A DNA stretch of 64,000 nucleotides. It comes from Pseudomonas putida NBRC 14164. GTDB lineage: Bacteria > Pseudomonadota > Gammaproteobacteria > Pseudomonadales > Pseudomonadaceae. The position numbers and the translations under genes were made by a program. The DNA is taken from the NCBI RefSeq assembly GCF_000412675.1, contig NC_021505.1, positions 5,078,501 through 5,142,500 on the forward strand, read 5' to 3'. Under the pieces are notes generated by a model. That model did no database searches. It worked only from the letters and a program-made list of their open reading frames with translations, and was not told the origin of the DNA. How positions within the stretch are numbered: the first letter of the stretch is position 1; each line of letters starts with the position of its first letter. Shown in pieces: positions 10,001 through 16,853 of this stretch.

Positions 10001-10112
10001 GCTGGTGAGCCAGGCCCTGACGCTGTTCACCACCCCGGTCATATACTTGGCCCTGGAGCGCCTGTTCCACCGCCGCCAGGCTGCCCCTGCGGCAGCGCCA
10101 AGTGCCAGCTAG
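7020..10112 (+). CDS. RND efflux pump inner membrane permease (HAE-1/MdtB-like)
   Basis: At 1030 residues this is the normal size for an RND pump. The first helix follows SAWCIDHPIATLLLTFALVLL, and the large periplasmic loop contains the usual PVAPLPEADFPTIQV entry. Helix 4 carries the proton-relay pair D405-D406 (VGFVVDDAIVVVENIH), matching D407-D408 of AcrB. The acidic pair argues for drug/detergent export rather than the metal class. No outer membrane channel gene follows, so the pump must borrow one encoded elsewhere. It overlaps its adaptor by 4 bases and is followed after 9 bases by the response regulator gene. Confidence 0.9.
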   Translation: MNTRNGVSAWCIDHPIATLLLTFALVLLGAIAFPRLPVAPLPEADFPTIQVTAQLPGASPETMASSVATPLEVQFSAIPGMTQMTSSSALGSTTLILQFTLDKNIDTAAQEVQAAINTATARLPQDLPSPPTWRKVNPADSPVVILTVSSAQMPGNELSDYAETLLARQLSQIDGVGLINITGQLRPAIRVQAQPEKLAAIGLTLADVRLAIQQTSLNLAKGALYGEHSVSTIAANDQLFHPEDYAQLIVSYRNGAPVHLKDVAKVINGAENAYVRAWSGNQPGLNLVIFRQPGANIVDTVDRVLDALPRLQEMLPASVEVSVLQDRTQTIRSSLHEVELTLMIAVALVIGVMALFLRQWSATFIVSSVLGVSLIATCALMYVFGFSLNNLTLVAIVIAVGFVVDDAIVVVENIHRHLEAGDDSRTAALKGAGEIGFTVVSISFSLIAAFIPLLFMGGVVGRLFKEFALTATATILISVVVSLTLAPTLSALFMRRPPGDHQGGFGQRLLGWYEKGLDRALAHGRITLGVFGITLALAVAGYVGIPKGFFPLQDTGFILGTTEAAADVSYPSMIEKHLALAKIIGDDPAVRAYSHSVGVTGSNQTIANGRFWISLKPRGDRDVSASEWIDRIRSKLAQVPGIVLYMRAGQDINLSSGPSRTQYQYVLKSNDGVALNLWTQRLTDRLRENPALRDLSNDLQLGASVTRIDIDRQAAARFGLTTTDVDQALYDAFGQRQISEFQTETNQYKVILELDAQQRGKAESLNFFYLRSPLTNEMVPLSALAHVAAPSTGPLSISHDGLFPAANLSFNLAPGVALGDAVQILERAQRELGMPDSITGNFQGAAQAFQSSLSSQPYLILAALVAVYIILGVLYESFVHPLTIISTLPSAGLGAIILLWASGQDFSIMGLIGVVLLIGIVKKNGILLIDFALEAQRHHGMTPEQAIRQACLVRFRPIIMTTLAALLGAVPLMFGFGTGAELRQPLGIAVVGGLLVSQALTLFTTPVIYLALERLFHRRQAAPAAAPSAS

Positions 10113-10121
10113 GACAAGACC

Positions 10122-10796
10122 ATGCGTGTGCTGATCATCGAAGACGAAGAAAAAACCGCCGACTACCTGCATCGCGGCCTGAGCGAACAGGGCTTTACCG
10201 TGGACCTGGCACGGGACGGCATCGATGGCCTGCACCTGGCCCTGGAGGGCGACTACGCGGTAATCGTGCTGGATGTGATGCTGCCTGGCCTGGACGGCTA
10301 TGGTGTGCTGCGCGCCTTGCGCGCGCGCAAGCAGACGCCGGTGATCATGCTGACCGCCCGTGAGCGGGTCGAAGACCGCATTCATGGCCTGCGTGAAGGC
10401 GCCGACGACTACCTGGGCAAGCCGTTCTCGTTCCTCGAACTGGTCGCCCGCCTGCAAGCCCTGACCCGCCGCAGCAGCAGCCATGAACCGTTGCAGGTGC
10501 AAGTGGCAGACTTGTGGATCGACCTGATGGCACGCAAGGCCACACGCGCCGGCCAGCGTCTGGACCTGACTGCCAAGGAGTTCTCGCTGCTCAGCGTGCT
10601 GGCCCGGCGGCAGGGTGAAATCCTGTCGAAGACGGCGATTGCAGAGCTGGTCTGGGACATCAACTTCGACAGCGACGCCAACGTCGTGGAAGTGGCGATC
10701 AAACGCCTGCGCGCCAAGCTCGACGGGCCCTTCGACAACAAGCTGCTGCACACCATCCGAGGCATGGGCTATGTCCTGGAAAACCGTGCGGGGTAA
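10122..10796 (+). CDS. OmpR/CusR-family response regulator for the RND operon
   Basis: This 224-residue protein has a receiver domain (VLIIEDEEKTADYL, phospho-acceptor D51 in VLDVMLPGLDG, TA in IMLTARE, K in LGKPFSF) and a C-terminal winged helix (LTAKEFSLLSVLARRQGEIL ... VVEVAIKRLRAKLD). It starts 9 bases after the pump gene and overlaps the kinase gene by 26 bases, so pump and regulators form one transcript and probably autoregulate. Its closest well-known relatives are CusR/CopR-type metal regulators, but that does not establish a metal signal here. Confidence 0.9.
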   Translation: MRVLIIEDEEKTADYLHRGLSEQGFTVDLARDGIDGLHLALEGDYAVIVLDVMLPGLDGYGVLRALRARKQTPVIMLTARERVEDRIHGLREGADDYLGKPFSFLELVARLQALTRRSSSHEPLQVQVADLWIDLMARKATRAGQRLDLTAKEFSLLSVLARRQGEILSKTAIAELVWDINFDSDANVVEVAIKRLRAKLDGPFDNKLLHTIRGMGYVLENRAG

Positions 10797-12159
10797 TTCC
10801 ATCGCCCTGCGCCTGTCGGCGCTGTTCATTCTGGTGGCGCTGGGTGTATTCCTGCTGATCGGCTGGGCGCTGTATCGCCAGGTCGACCGCAGCCTCGACC
10901 TGCTGCCGCAAGCGGAGCTGGACGCGCGCTTCAGCGTGCTCGAATCCACCCTCAACCGCTTCGGCACGCCAGATCACTGGACCAAGATCAACAACAAGCT
11001 CAACCTGCTCAGCGAAGAGGACAAGCGCATCCGCTTCTGGGTGGTCAGCAGCAACCCGGCCTACGACTACGGTCACCCCAGCGAGCTGGTACGTGCCTTC
11101 GCCGAGGGGCCACAGGGCATGCGCGACCTGCACCTACCTGACCGGCCCTACCCGTACAAGGTGCTGGTCAGTGAACTGCCGGCGCTGGGCGAACGGCCGG
11201 CACTGCGCTTTCTGATCGGCATCGACACCGAAACCTTCTGGCAGGCCCAGCACAGCTTGCTGGTGGCGATTGTCGGGCTGGCAGTACTCGGCGTGCTGCT
11301 GGCTTCAGTACTGGGTTACTGGGTGGCGCGCATTGGCTTGCGCCCGCTGCTGGCGTTGTCCAACGAGGCCCAGGCCCTGGCCCCGCCACGCCTGGACGGC
11401 CGTTTGCAAACCCATGCCCTGGCGCCGGAGCTGGCACAGTTCGCGGGCGCCTTCAACGCCGCGCTTGACCGTGTCAGCCAGGCCTACTCACGGCTGGAAG
11501 CCTTCAACGCCGACGTCGCCCATGAGCTGCGCTCGCCGCTGACCAACCTGATCGGCCAGACCCAGGTCGCGCTCACCCGCGGCCGCAGTGCCGAGCATTA
11601 CTTCGAAGTGCTGCAATCGAACCTGGAAGAGCTGGAGCGCCTGCGCAGCATCATCAACGACATGCTGTTCCTGGCCAGTGCCGACCAAGGCAGCAAGGCC
11701 ACCGCCCTGACCCAGGCCTCCCTGGCCGAGGAAGTGGCAACCACACTCGACTACCTGGACTACATCCTCGAAGACGCCCAGGTCAGCGTGAGCGTGATCG
11801 GCGATGCCCAGGCGCCCATCGAAAAGGCCCATTTCCGCCGGGCGCTGATCAATCTGCTGAACAACGCCGTGCAGCACACTGCGCCGCATCAGGTGATCCA
11901 GGTGCAGATCGATGCCGGGCCCGAGCAGGTCAGCATAGCTGTGAGCAACCCGGGGCCGGCGATTGACAATGAACACCTGCCGTTGCTGTTCGAGCGCTTT
12001 TACCGCGTGGATGCGGCGCGCAGCAACAGCGGTGGGGGCAACCATGGGTTGGGGTTGGCGATCGTCAAGGCGATTGCACTGATGCATGGGGGGGAGGTGT
12101 TTGTGCGCAGTGGGGCCGGGCTCAATACCTTCGGTATCCAGTTGCCGATCCATACCTGA
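10771..12159 (+). CDS. CusS-like membrane sensor histidine kinase
   Basis: This 462-residue kinase has helices at about residues 10-32 and 155-175 around a periplasmic sensor of about 120 residues. A HAMP-like linker follows, then the H-box AHELRSPLTN with H251, the N-box NLLNNAVQHT and the G2 loop HGLGLAIVKAI. The domain layout is that of heavy-metal/copper sensor kinases such as CusS. The ATG at 10771 lies inside the response regulator gene; a GTG at 10786 is an alternative that removes only five residues. The signal it senses cannot be read from the sequence. Confidence 0.87.
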   Translation: MSWKTVRGNSIALRLSALFILVALGVFLLIGWALYRQVDRSLDLLPQAELDARFSVLESTLNRFGTPDHWTKINNKLNLLSEEDKRIRFWVVSSNPAYDYGHPSELVRAFAEGPQGMRDLHLPDRPYPYKVLVSELPALGERPALRFLIGIDTETFWQAQHSLLVAIVGLAVLGVLLASVLGYWVARIGLRPLLALSNEAQALAPPRLDGRLQTHALAPELAQFAGAFNAALDRVSQAYSRLEAFNADVAHELRSPLTNLIGQTQVALTRGRSAEHYFEVLQSNLEELERLRSIINDMLFLASADQGSKATALTQASLAEEVATTLDYLDYILEDAQVSVSVIGDAQAPIEKAHFRRALINLLNNAVQHTAPHQVIQVQIDAGPEQVSIAVSNPGPAIDNEHLPLLFERFYRVDAARSNSGGGNHGLGLAIVKAIALMHGGEVFVRSGAGLNTFGIQLPIHT

Positions 12160-12175
12160 CTGTCGACGCGCCCCC

Positions 12176-12260
12176 TGTGGGAGCGGGCAAGCGCGCGAAC
12201 ACGAGCGAAGCCCGTGCCATACACCGCGCTGCCTGCTTCGCGGGCTCGCCCGCTCCCACA
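12176..12260. repeat. Paired REP elements, GTGGGAGCGGGC class
   Basis: tgtgggagcgggcaag... and ...ctcgcccgctcccaca face each other, with some mismatches in the inner parts. The pair lies directly after the kinase gene. The next 175 bases before the small exported gene are AT-richer and should hold its promoter; I could not pick one with confidence. Confidence 0.8.
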
Positions 12261-12437
12261 AAGAACGCGTAACGCTTCTAGTGCGGGGTTTTGCGGCGAA
12301 AGTACTATTGCTTTTCTTTGGATCGTTACCTTTTGCGCAACAGTGCTTATCGCACTTCGCTCTGTTTCAAGTGCACTGAAAGGACTAACTTTACCCCTGT
12401 CCTCATTAGCACTTGCCCCGCAAGAAGGTAGTTTCAA

Positions 12438-12662
12438 ATGTCCAACAGTATGGGTATTGCCAGCGTCTTCGTCCTGTCTTCCCTGTTGTTGTCGCCCCTG
12501 GCCATGGCCGAAGAATCCAGCGCTTTCGTCACCCGTAATGCAGAGCTCGCCGCCGTCCATCAAGACGCCCGCGAGGCGGTAGCTACAAACAAGGCTGACG
12601 CCGCCAAAGACGCTAAGCAGACAGCTTCCAAAGTTTCTGTCGATGCCAACGCCGACAGCTGA
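12438..12662 (+). CDS. Small exported alanine/lysine-rich protein
   Basis: This 74-residue protein has a signal peptide (MSNSMGIASVFVLSSLLLSP..., cleavage probably after AMA at 24-26). The mature part is about 48 residues, charged and helical, with no cysteines (ELAAVHQDAREAVATNKADA). The start is supported by AAGAAGG at 12422-12428, nine bases before the ATG, and a strong terminator follows, so it is a single-gene transcript. No family is recognised. High-copy small periplasmic proteins of this kind are common in Pseudomonas and usually have unknown function. Confidence 0.75.
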   Translation: MSNSMGIASVFVLSSLLLSPLAMAEESSAFVTRNAELAAVHQDAREAVATNKADAAKDAKQTASKVSVDANADS

Positions 12663-12738
12663 TCAAGCGCTGTCACTGCTCCCGATTTCCCTTGGCTACG
12701 CATTGGGCACCACCGGTGCCGATATGTTAGCCTTTTAA

Positions 12739-12765
12739 AGCCGCTGCCGATCAGCGGCTTTTTTT
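12739..12765 (+). terminator. Intrinsic terminator after the small exported gene
   Basis: Stem agccgctg / cagcggct with a 5-base loop is followed by a run of seven T. It stands 77 bases after the stop codon at 12662. Confidence 0.9.
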
Positions 12766-12867
12766 ATGTGCTTTAACTCTCAGCCACGCTGTAACGTCTA
12801 CCTATAAAAAAGACGCACATTCAAAAATAAAAACTGCCCCACCGTCAGACCAAAGGAGCTAGTACCG

Positions 12868-14202
12868 GTGCCTTCCGCGTTCCGTTTTACCCCGCTGTTC
12901 ATTGCGTTGACTGCAACGATCCCTTTCGCCGCCCAGGCAGATGAAGACAAGGCTGATGGCTTCATCGAAGGCTCGTCCTTCAACCTGCATTTCCGTAATG
13001 CCTACTTCAACCGCGACAACCACAACGCTGGCGTGCGTGACACCCGCGAGTGGGGCCAGGGCGCGGTTGCGCGCTTCGAGTCGGGCTATACCCCAGGCGT
13101 GATCGGCTTTGGCCTGGATGCACATGCCATGCTGGGCCTCAAGCTGGACGGCGGTGGCGGCCATGCCGGCACCAGCATCCTGCCCGAGCACATCAAGGAC
13201 GACGGTGAGCTGGGCGCTGCCCCGCATTCGTTCTCCACTGCCGGTGCTGCGATCAAGCTCAAGGCGTTCGACACCGAGCTGAAAGCCGGTGACCTGTTCC
13301 TCACCAACCCGGTGATCGCTGGCGGCGAAACCCGCATGCTGCCGCAGACCTTCCGTGGTGTGAGCCTGACCAACACCAGCATCGACGGCCTGCTGCTCGA
13401 AGGCGGCCAGGTGAGCTTCACCCACCCGTACAACCAGAGCGGCCACCGCCGCATCGATACCTACTATGGGTCGCTGGACGAGCACGACAAGAGCAAGCAC
13501 CTTAACTGGGCCGGCGCGTCGTGGAGCGGTACCGAGAACATCACCACCAACCTGTACGCCGCCGAGCTGAAGGACATCTGGAACCAGTACTACGCTGACT
13601 TCGACTACACCTACGTGGTCAACGACCTGGTGAGCCTGAACCCGGGCGTGCACTTCTACCACACCCAGGACACCGGCCAGGCCCTGCTGGGCAAGATCGA
13701 CAACAACACCTACAGCGTGCACTTCACCGTCAACGCAGGCTTCCATAGCGTCACCGCCGCCTACCAGCGGGTCAATGGCAACACGCCATTCGACTACATC
13801 AACCTGGGCGACAGCGTGTACCTGGACAACTCGCGCATGTACTCGGACTTCAACGCGCCGAACGAGCGCTCGTGGAAGCTGCAGTACGACTATGACTTCG
13901 CCGGTGTCGGCGTGCCTGGCCTGACCACCTCGCTGTCGTACTCGCGCGGTGAAGCCGACCTGACCAAAGCCACGCAGGACACCAGCCACTACGACTACTA
14001 CCGTGAAGATGGCAAGAACGCCATGCACTGGGAACGTGATCTGGACGTGAAGTACGTGTTCCAGGAGGGTGACCTGAAGGACCTGTCGGTACTGGTGCGC
14101 TACGCCACCCACCGTGGCAGCCAAGGTTATGCGTCGATCGACAGCAACAGCGACAACGACGAAGTGCGGGTGATCGTCGACTACCCGCTGAACGTGTTCT
14201 GA
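12868..14202 (+). CDS. OprD/OprE-family outer membrane porin
   Basis: This 444-residue protein has an N-terminal signal peptide ending PFAAQA (about residue 23). The OprD-family opening follows: DGFIEGSSFNLHFRNAYFNR, then WGQGAVARFESGYTPGVIGF and GGGGHAGTSILPEH. The length is typical for this 18-strand substrate-specific porin family, whose members admit amino acids, small acids or other nutrients. The start is a GTG with AAGGAG at 12853-12858, nine bases upstream. The substrate cannot be told from sequence alone; the motifs look nearer OprE/OprQ than OprD itself. Confidence 0.9.
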   Translation: MPSAFRFTPLFIALTATIPFAAQADEDKADGFIEGSSFNLHFRNAYFNRDNHNAGVRDTREWGQGAVARFESGYTPGVIGFGLDAHAMLGLKLDGGGGHAGTSILPEHIKDDGELGAAPHSFSTAGAAIKLKAFDTELKAGDLFLTNPVIAGGETRMLPQTFRGVSLTNTSIDGLLLEGGQVSFTHPYNQSGHRRIDTYYGSLDEHDKSKHLNWAGASWSGTENITTNLYAAELKDIWNQYYADFDYTYVVNDLVSLNPGVHFYHTQDTGQALLGKIDNNTYSVHFTVNAGFHSVTAAYQRVNGNTPFDYINLGDSVYLDNSRMYSDFNAPNERSWKLQYDYDFAGVGVPGLTTSLSYSRGEADLTKATQDTSHYDYYREDGKNAMHWERDLDVKYVFQEGDLKDLSVLVRYATHRGSQGYASIDSNSDNDEVRVIVDYPLNVF

Positions 14203-14234
14203 TCCAGTACCGCTAGCGAGGGCTCCGCCCTCGA

Positions 14235-14314
14235 TCGCCGGCAAGCCAGCTCCCACAGGTAGTGCATAACCGCTAAGCCTGATGCTGTACCTGTGGGAGC
14301 TGGCTTGCCGGCGA
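14235..14314. repeat. Paired REP elements, GTGGGAGCTGGCTTGCCGGCGA class
   Basis: Two perfect 27-base inverted copies at 14235-14261 and 14288-14314 are separated by 26 bases. They fill the gap after the porin gene. The same class occurs at 55471-55560, and one half-copy forms the 3' end of the gene at 16590. Confidence 0.9.
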
Positions 14315-14425
14315 AGGGCTGCGCAGCAGCCTCAGACGTGATTCCGTCGGACAAATCTTGTCCGACAATCACTGCTTCCCTAGAATGTCGCCGCCGCGAA
14401 TGGCCCTGCCCACGCAGTAGCGAGC

Positions 14426-15916
14426 ATGCCCACCCGATTACCGCGCTTCGCATTTCACAGGTCGCACCCCGAGCTGACCCTCAACCTGGGCAGTTGCCTT
14501 GCCGTGCTCGCCATCGTGGCCATCGTCAGCTTCCTGCTGGCACGTGAACGGGACAGCGTCGAGCTGTCGGCCATTCGCTCGTCCAACAACATCGTCCAGC
14601 TGATCGAAAGCGACATCCTGCGCAACGCCGAACTCTACGACCAGTCACTGCAGGGCCTGATCTGGGCCGTGGGGCGCAAGGAGTTGCCAGAAATACCCGG
14701 CCCGCTGCGCCAGCGCCTGCTGTTCAATGAAGCCTTCGTCGACCGCAAACGCGGTGACGTGCTATGGCTGGACAAGCAAGGCAATGTGGTGGGCGACTCC
14801 ACCAGCAGTGTGCCGCGCAAGGCCAACTTTGGCGAAACCGGTGTGTTCAAGGCACACCAGGCCAACGCCAATCTGGGCTTGCTGGTAGGCCCGCCATTCA
14901 AGGCCAAGCTCGGCGACCTGGACTGGTGTATCAGCTTCAGCCGGCGCATCCCCGGCCCCGATGGCGAGTTTGCCGGGCTGGCAGCAGGCGCATTGCGCCT
15001 GTCGTACTTCAGTGAGCTGTTCCAGCGCCTGGACATCGGTGACGACAGCAGCATCAACCTGTTCAATACCGACGGGCAGCTCCTCGCCCGCCAGCCCTCA
15101 CGCCCGCAAGACCCGCTGATCGGCACCAACTATGCCGAGCGGCCCAACTTCAAGCGCATCCTCAGCGAACAGAGCGGTAACTTCACAGCCCGGTCTGGCA
15201 GCGACGGCAACCCGCGCATGTACACCTTCGCCCGGGTCGCGCAGTTGCCGCTGATCGTGCTGGTGGTGCACTCGGCCGACGAGGTGTTCCAGTCCTGGCG
15301 CCGCACCGCGATTCTGGTGAGCGTCGCCACAGGTGTGCTGTGCGTGGGCATTCTCTGGTTGACCCTGCTGCTGGGCCGCGAACTGCGCCGCCGCCAGGAG
15401 GCCGAGCAGGGCCTGGCGACGTTAGCCGCCACCGACAGCCTGACCGGCCTGGCCAACCGCCGTCGTCTGGACCAGGTGCTGCGCCAGGAATGGGCGCGTG
15501 CGCAGCGCAATCGCAAGCCATTGGCCGTGCTGATGGTGGATGTGGACCACTTCAAGGCATTCAACCAACGACACGGCCATGCCGGTGGTGACCACGCGCT
15601 GCGTGAGGTGGCCAAAACCATCGAGGCGAGCATCCGCCGTCCTGCAGATCTGGCCGCTCGTTATGGGGGGGAGGAGTTTCAGGTAGTACTGCCGGAAACC
15701 GACCTTGCCGGCGCGCGGCTGCTGGCCGAGCGCATTCGGACCAGTGTGGAAGCGCTGGCACCTTTTGCCGATGACGCCCACTCGGTGACGGTGAGCATCG
15801 GCATAGGCCTGTCCGGCCCCCAGCACGACCTGAGCAGTGTGCTGGGGGCTGCGGACGAAGCGCTCTACCGGGCCAAGGCCAAGGGCCGCAACCGGGTAGA
15901 GGGGCCCGACGCTTAG
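14426..15916 (+). CDS. Membrane diguanylate cyclase (sensor + GGDEF)
   Basis: This 496-residue enzyme should make cyclic di-GMP from two GTP. It has a helix at about residues 20-40 and a periplasmic Cache-like sensor (about 45-285). A second helix at about 293-315 (AILVSVATGVLCVGILWLTL) leads into the GGDEF domain. The active site is intact (GGEEF, 414-418), and an inhibitory-site RxxD is present exactly five residues upstream (RPAD, 405-408), so product inhibition is expected. There is no EAL domain. The ATG at 14426 has only a weak ribosome binding site. The stop overlaps the convergent next gene by 4 bases. Confidence 0.9.
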   Translation: MPTRLPRFAFHRSHPELTLNLGSCLAVLAIVAIVSFLLARERDSVELSAIRSSNNIVQLIESDILRNAELYDQSLQGLIWAVGRKELPEIPGPLRQRLLFNEAFVDRKRGDVLWLDKQGNVVGDSTSSVPRKANFGETGVFKAHQANANLGLLVGPPFKAKLGDLDWCISFSRRIPGPDGEFAGLAAGALRLSYFSELFQRLDIGDDSSINLFNTDGQLLARQPSRPQDPLIGTNYAERPNFKRILSEQSGNFTARSGSDGNPRMYTFARVAQLPLIVLVVHSADEVFQSWRRTAILVSVATGVLCVGILWLTLLLGRELRRRQEAEQGLATLAATDSLTGLANRRRLDQVLRQEWARAQRNRKPLAVLMVDVDHFKAFNQRHGHAGGDHALREVAKTIEASIRRPADLAARYGGEEFQVVLPETDLAGARLLAERIRTSVEALAPFADDAHSVTVSIGIGLSGPQHDLSSVLGAADEALYRAKAKGRNRVEGPDA

Positions 15917-16389
15917 GAGCGGGCGCGGGCGGCGTTGCGCAGTGCCTTGACCTGGTCATGGTTGCGCTGCACGCCTTGCAGCTGTTTTTCCACCAGGCCA
16001 TAGGTCATGTCACTAGCGCTGCGGCCCAGTTTTACCAGCTTCTCACGGGCTTCCTTGTAGGCCTTGAGGGCGTGGTCCTCGCCGCGCTCGACTTCATTGA
16101 GCACCGCTTCTTCATCCTTGCCGGTAACCATCGACTTCAGGTTGACCCACCCACGATGCAAGTCGCCGCTGATGCTGGTGGAGGTTTCCGGGTCGCCGCC
16201 CAGACGACGCACTTCGCTTTGCAGTTCGCCAGCGGCGTTGGCGCATTCACCCGCACGCTGAACGAAGAACGCTTTCAGCTCTGGATTCTTCACGTCATCG
16301 GCCGAGGCTTTGAATCCTTTCTCGCCATCCTTGCTGTATTCGATCAGATCGTTGAGTACGTCAATCACGTCTTTGTTGGGGTTGCTCAT
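15913..16389 (-). CDS. PA2169-family (DUF2383) four-helix bundle protein
   Basis: This 158-residue all-helical cytoplasmic protein begins MSNPNKDVIDVLNDLIEYSK and contains KASADDVKNPELKAFFVQRA and ERGEDHALKAYKEA. These are typical of the PA2169/DUF2383 ferritin-like bundle family, often induced under stress and linked to envelope or anaerobic conditions. The start has AAGGAG seven bases upstream. No metal-ligand set is complete enough to claim iron storage. Confidence 0.85.
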   Translation of the reverse strand: MSNPNKDVIDVLNDLIEYSKDGEKGFKASADDVKNPELKAFFVQRAGECANAAGELQSEVRRLGGDPETSTSISGDLHRGWVNLKSMVTGKDEEAVLNEVERGEDHALKAYKEAREKLVKLGRSASDMTYGLVEKQLQGVQRNHDQVKALRNAARARS

Positions 16390-16589
16390 GGTCGAACTCC
16401 TTGGCAGGTGATAGTCATCTACAGAGTTGCAGCGTTCGTGCCATGCTCTCTAAAAAAATAAATTCTTTATTTTTCAATTAGTTATGGAAATAAAAAGAAC
16501 GGATGATACCGGCGTTCTGCATGATCGCCGCTTGGGCCTTCGTGCAGATTGCAGTATGGTCGGCGCTTTCCACTCAAGGTGCGCCGAAG

Positions 16590-16853
16590 ATGAAGCCGGA
16601 AATGCTCGAATTGCTGGTGACCCGCAGCATGCCGTTCGGCAAATACCAGGGGCGCATCATTGCCGACCTGCCGGGGGACTACCTGGCGTGGTTTGCGCGC
16701 AAGGGCTTCCCCACGGGGGAACTGGGCGGGTTGCTGGCGTTGATGCATGAAATCGACCACAACGGGCTGGGGGATCTGCTGGTACCGTTGCGCAAGAAGC
16801 ATGGGAGCTGGCTTGCCGGCGATAGGGCCGGCAGGGCCAACCAATGGTTCTAG
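16590..16853 (+). CDS. DUF3820-family small protein; C-terminus encoded by a REP half-site
   Basis: This 87-residue protein begins MKPEMLELLVTRSMPFGKYQ and continues GRIIADLPGDYLAWFARKGF, the typical DUF3820 core (MPFGKYKG...LPxxYLxWF), whose role may be nucleic-acid related but is unproven. The ATG at 16590 has AAGGT nine bases upstream; an upstream in-frame ATG at 16503 would add a hydrophobic stretch not seen in the family. The last ~18 codons run through a REP sequence (16802-16823, tgggagctggcttgccggcg), so the tail HGSWLAGDRAGRANQWF is probably an acquired extension. The stop overlaps fruA, which converges from the right, by 4 bases. Confidence 0.75.
   Translation: MKPEMLELLVTRSMPFGKYQGRIIADLPGDYLAWFARKGFPTGELGGLLALMHEIDHNGLGDLLVPLRKKHGSWLAGDRAGRANQWF

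Noticed and set aside
16503..16589. N-terminal hydrophobic extension of the DUF3820 gene (MIPAFCMIAAWAFVQ)
   Set aside because: It is not part of the family, and the ATG at 16590 has a properly spaced ribosome site.
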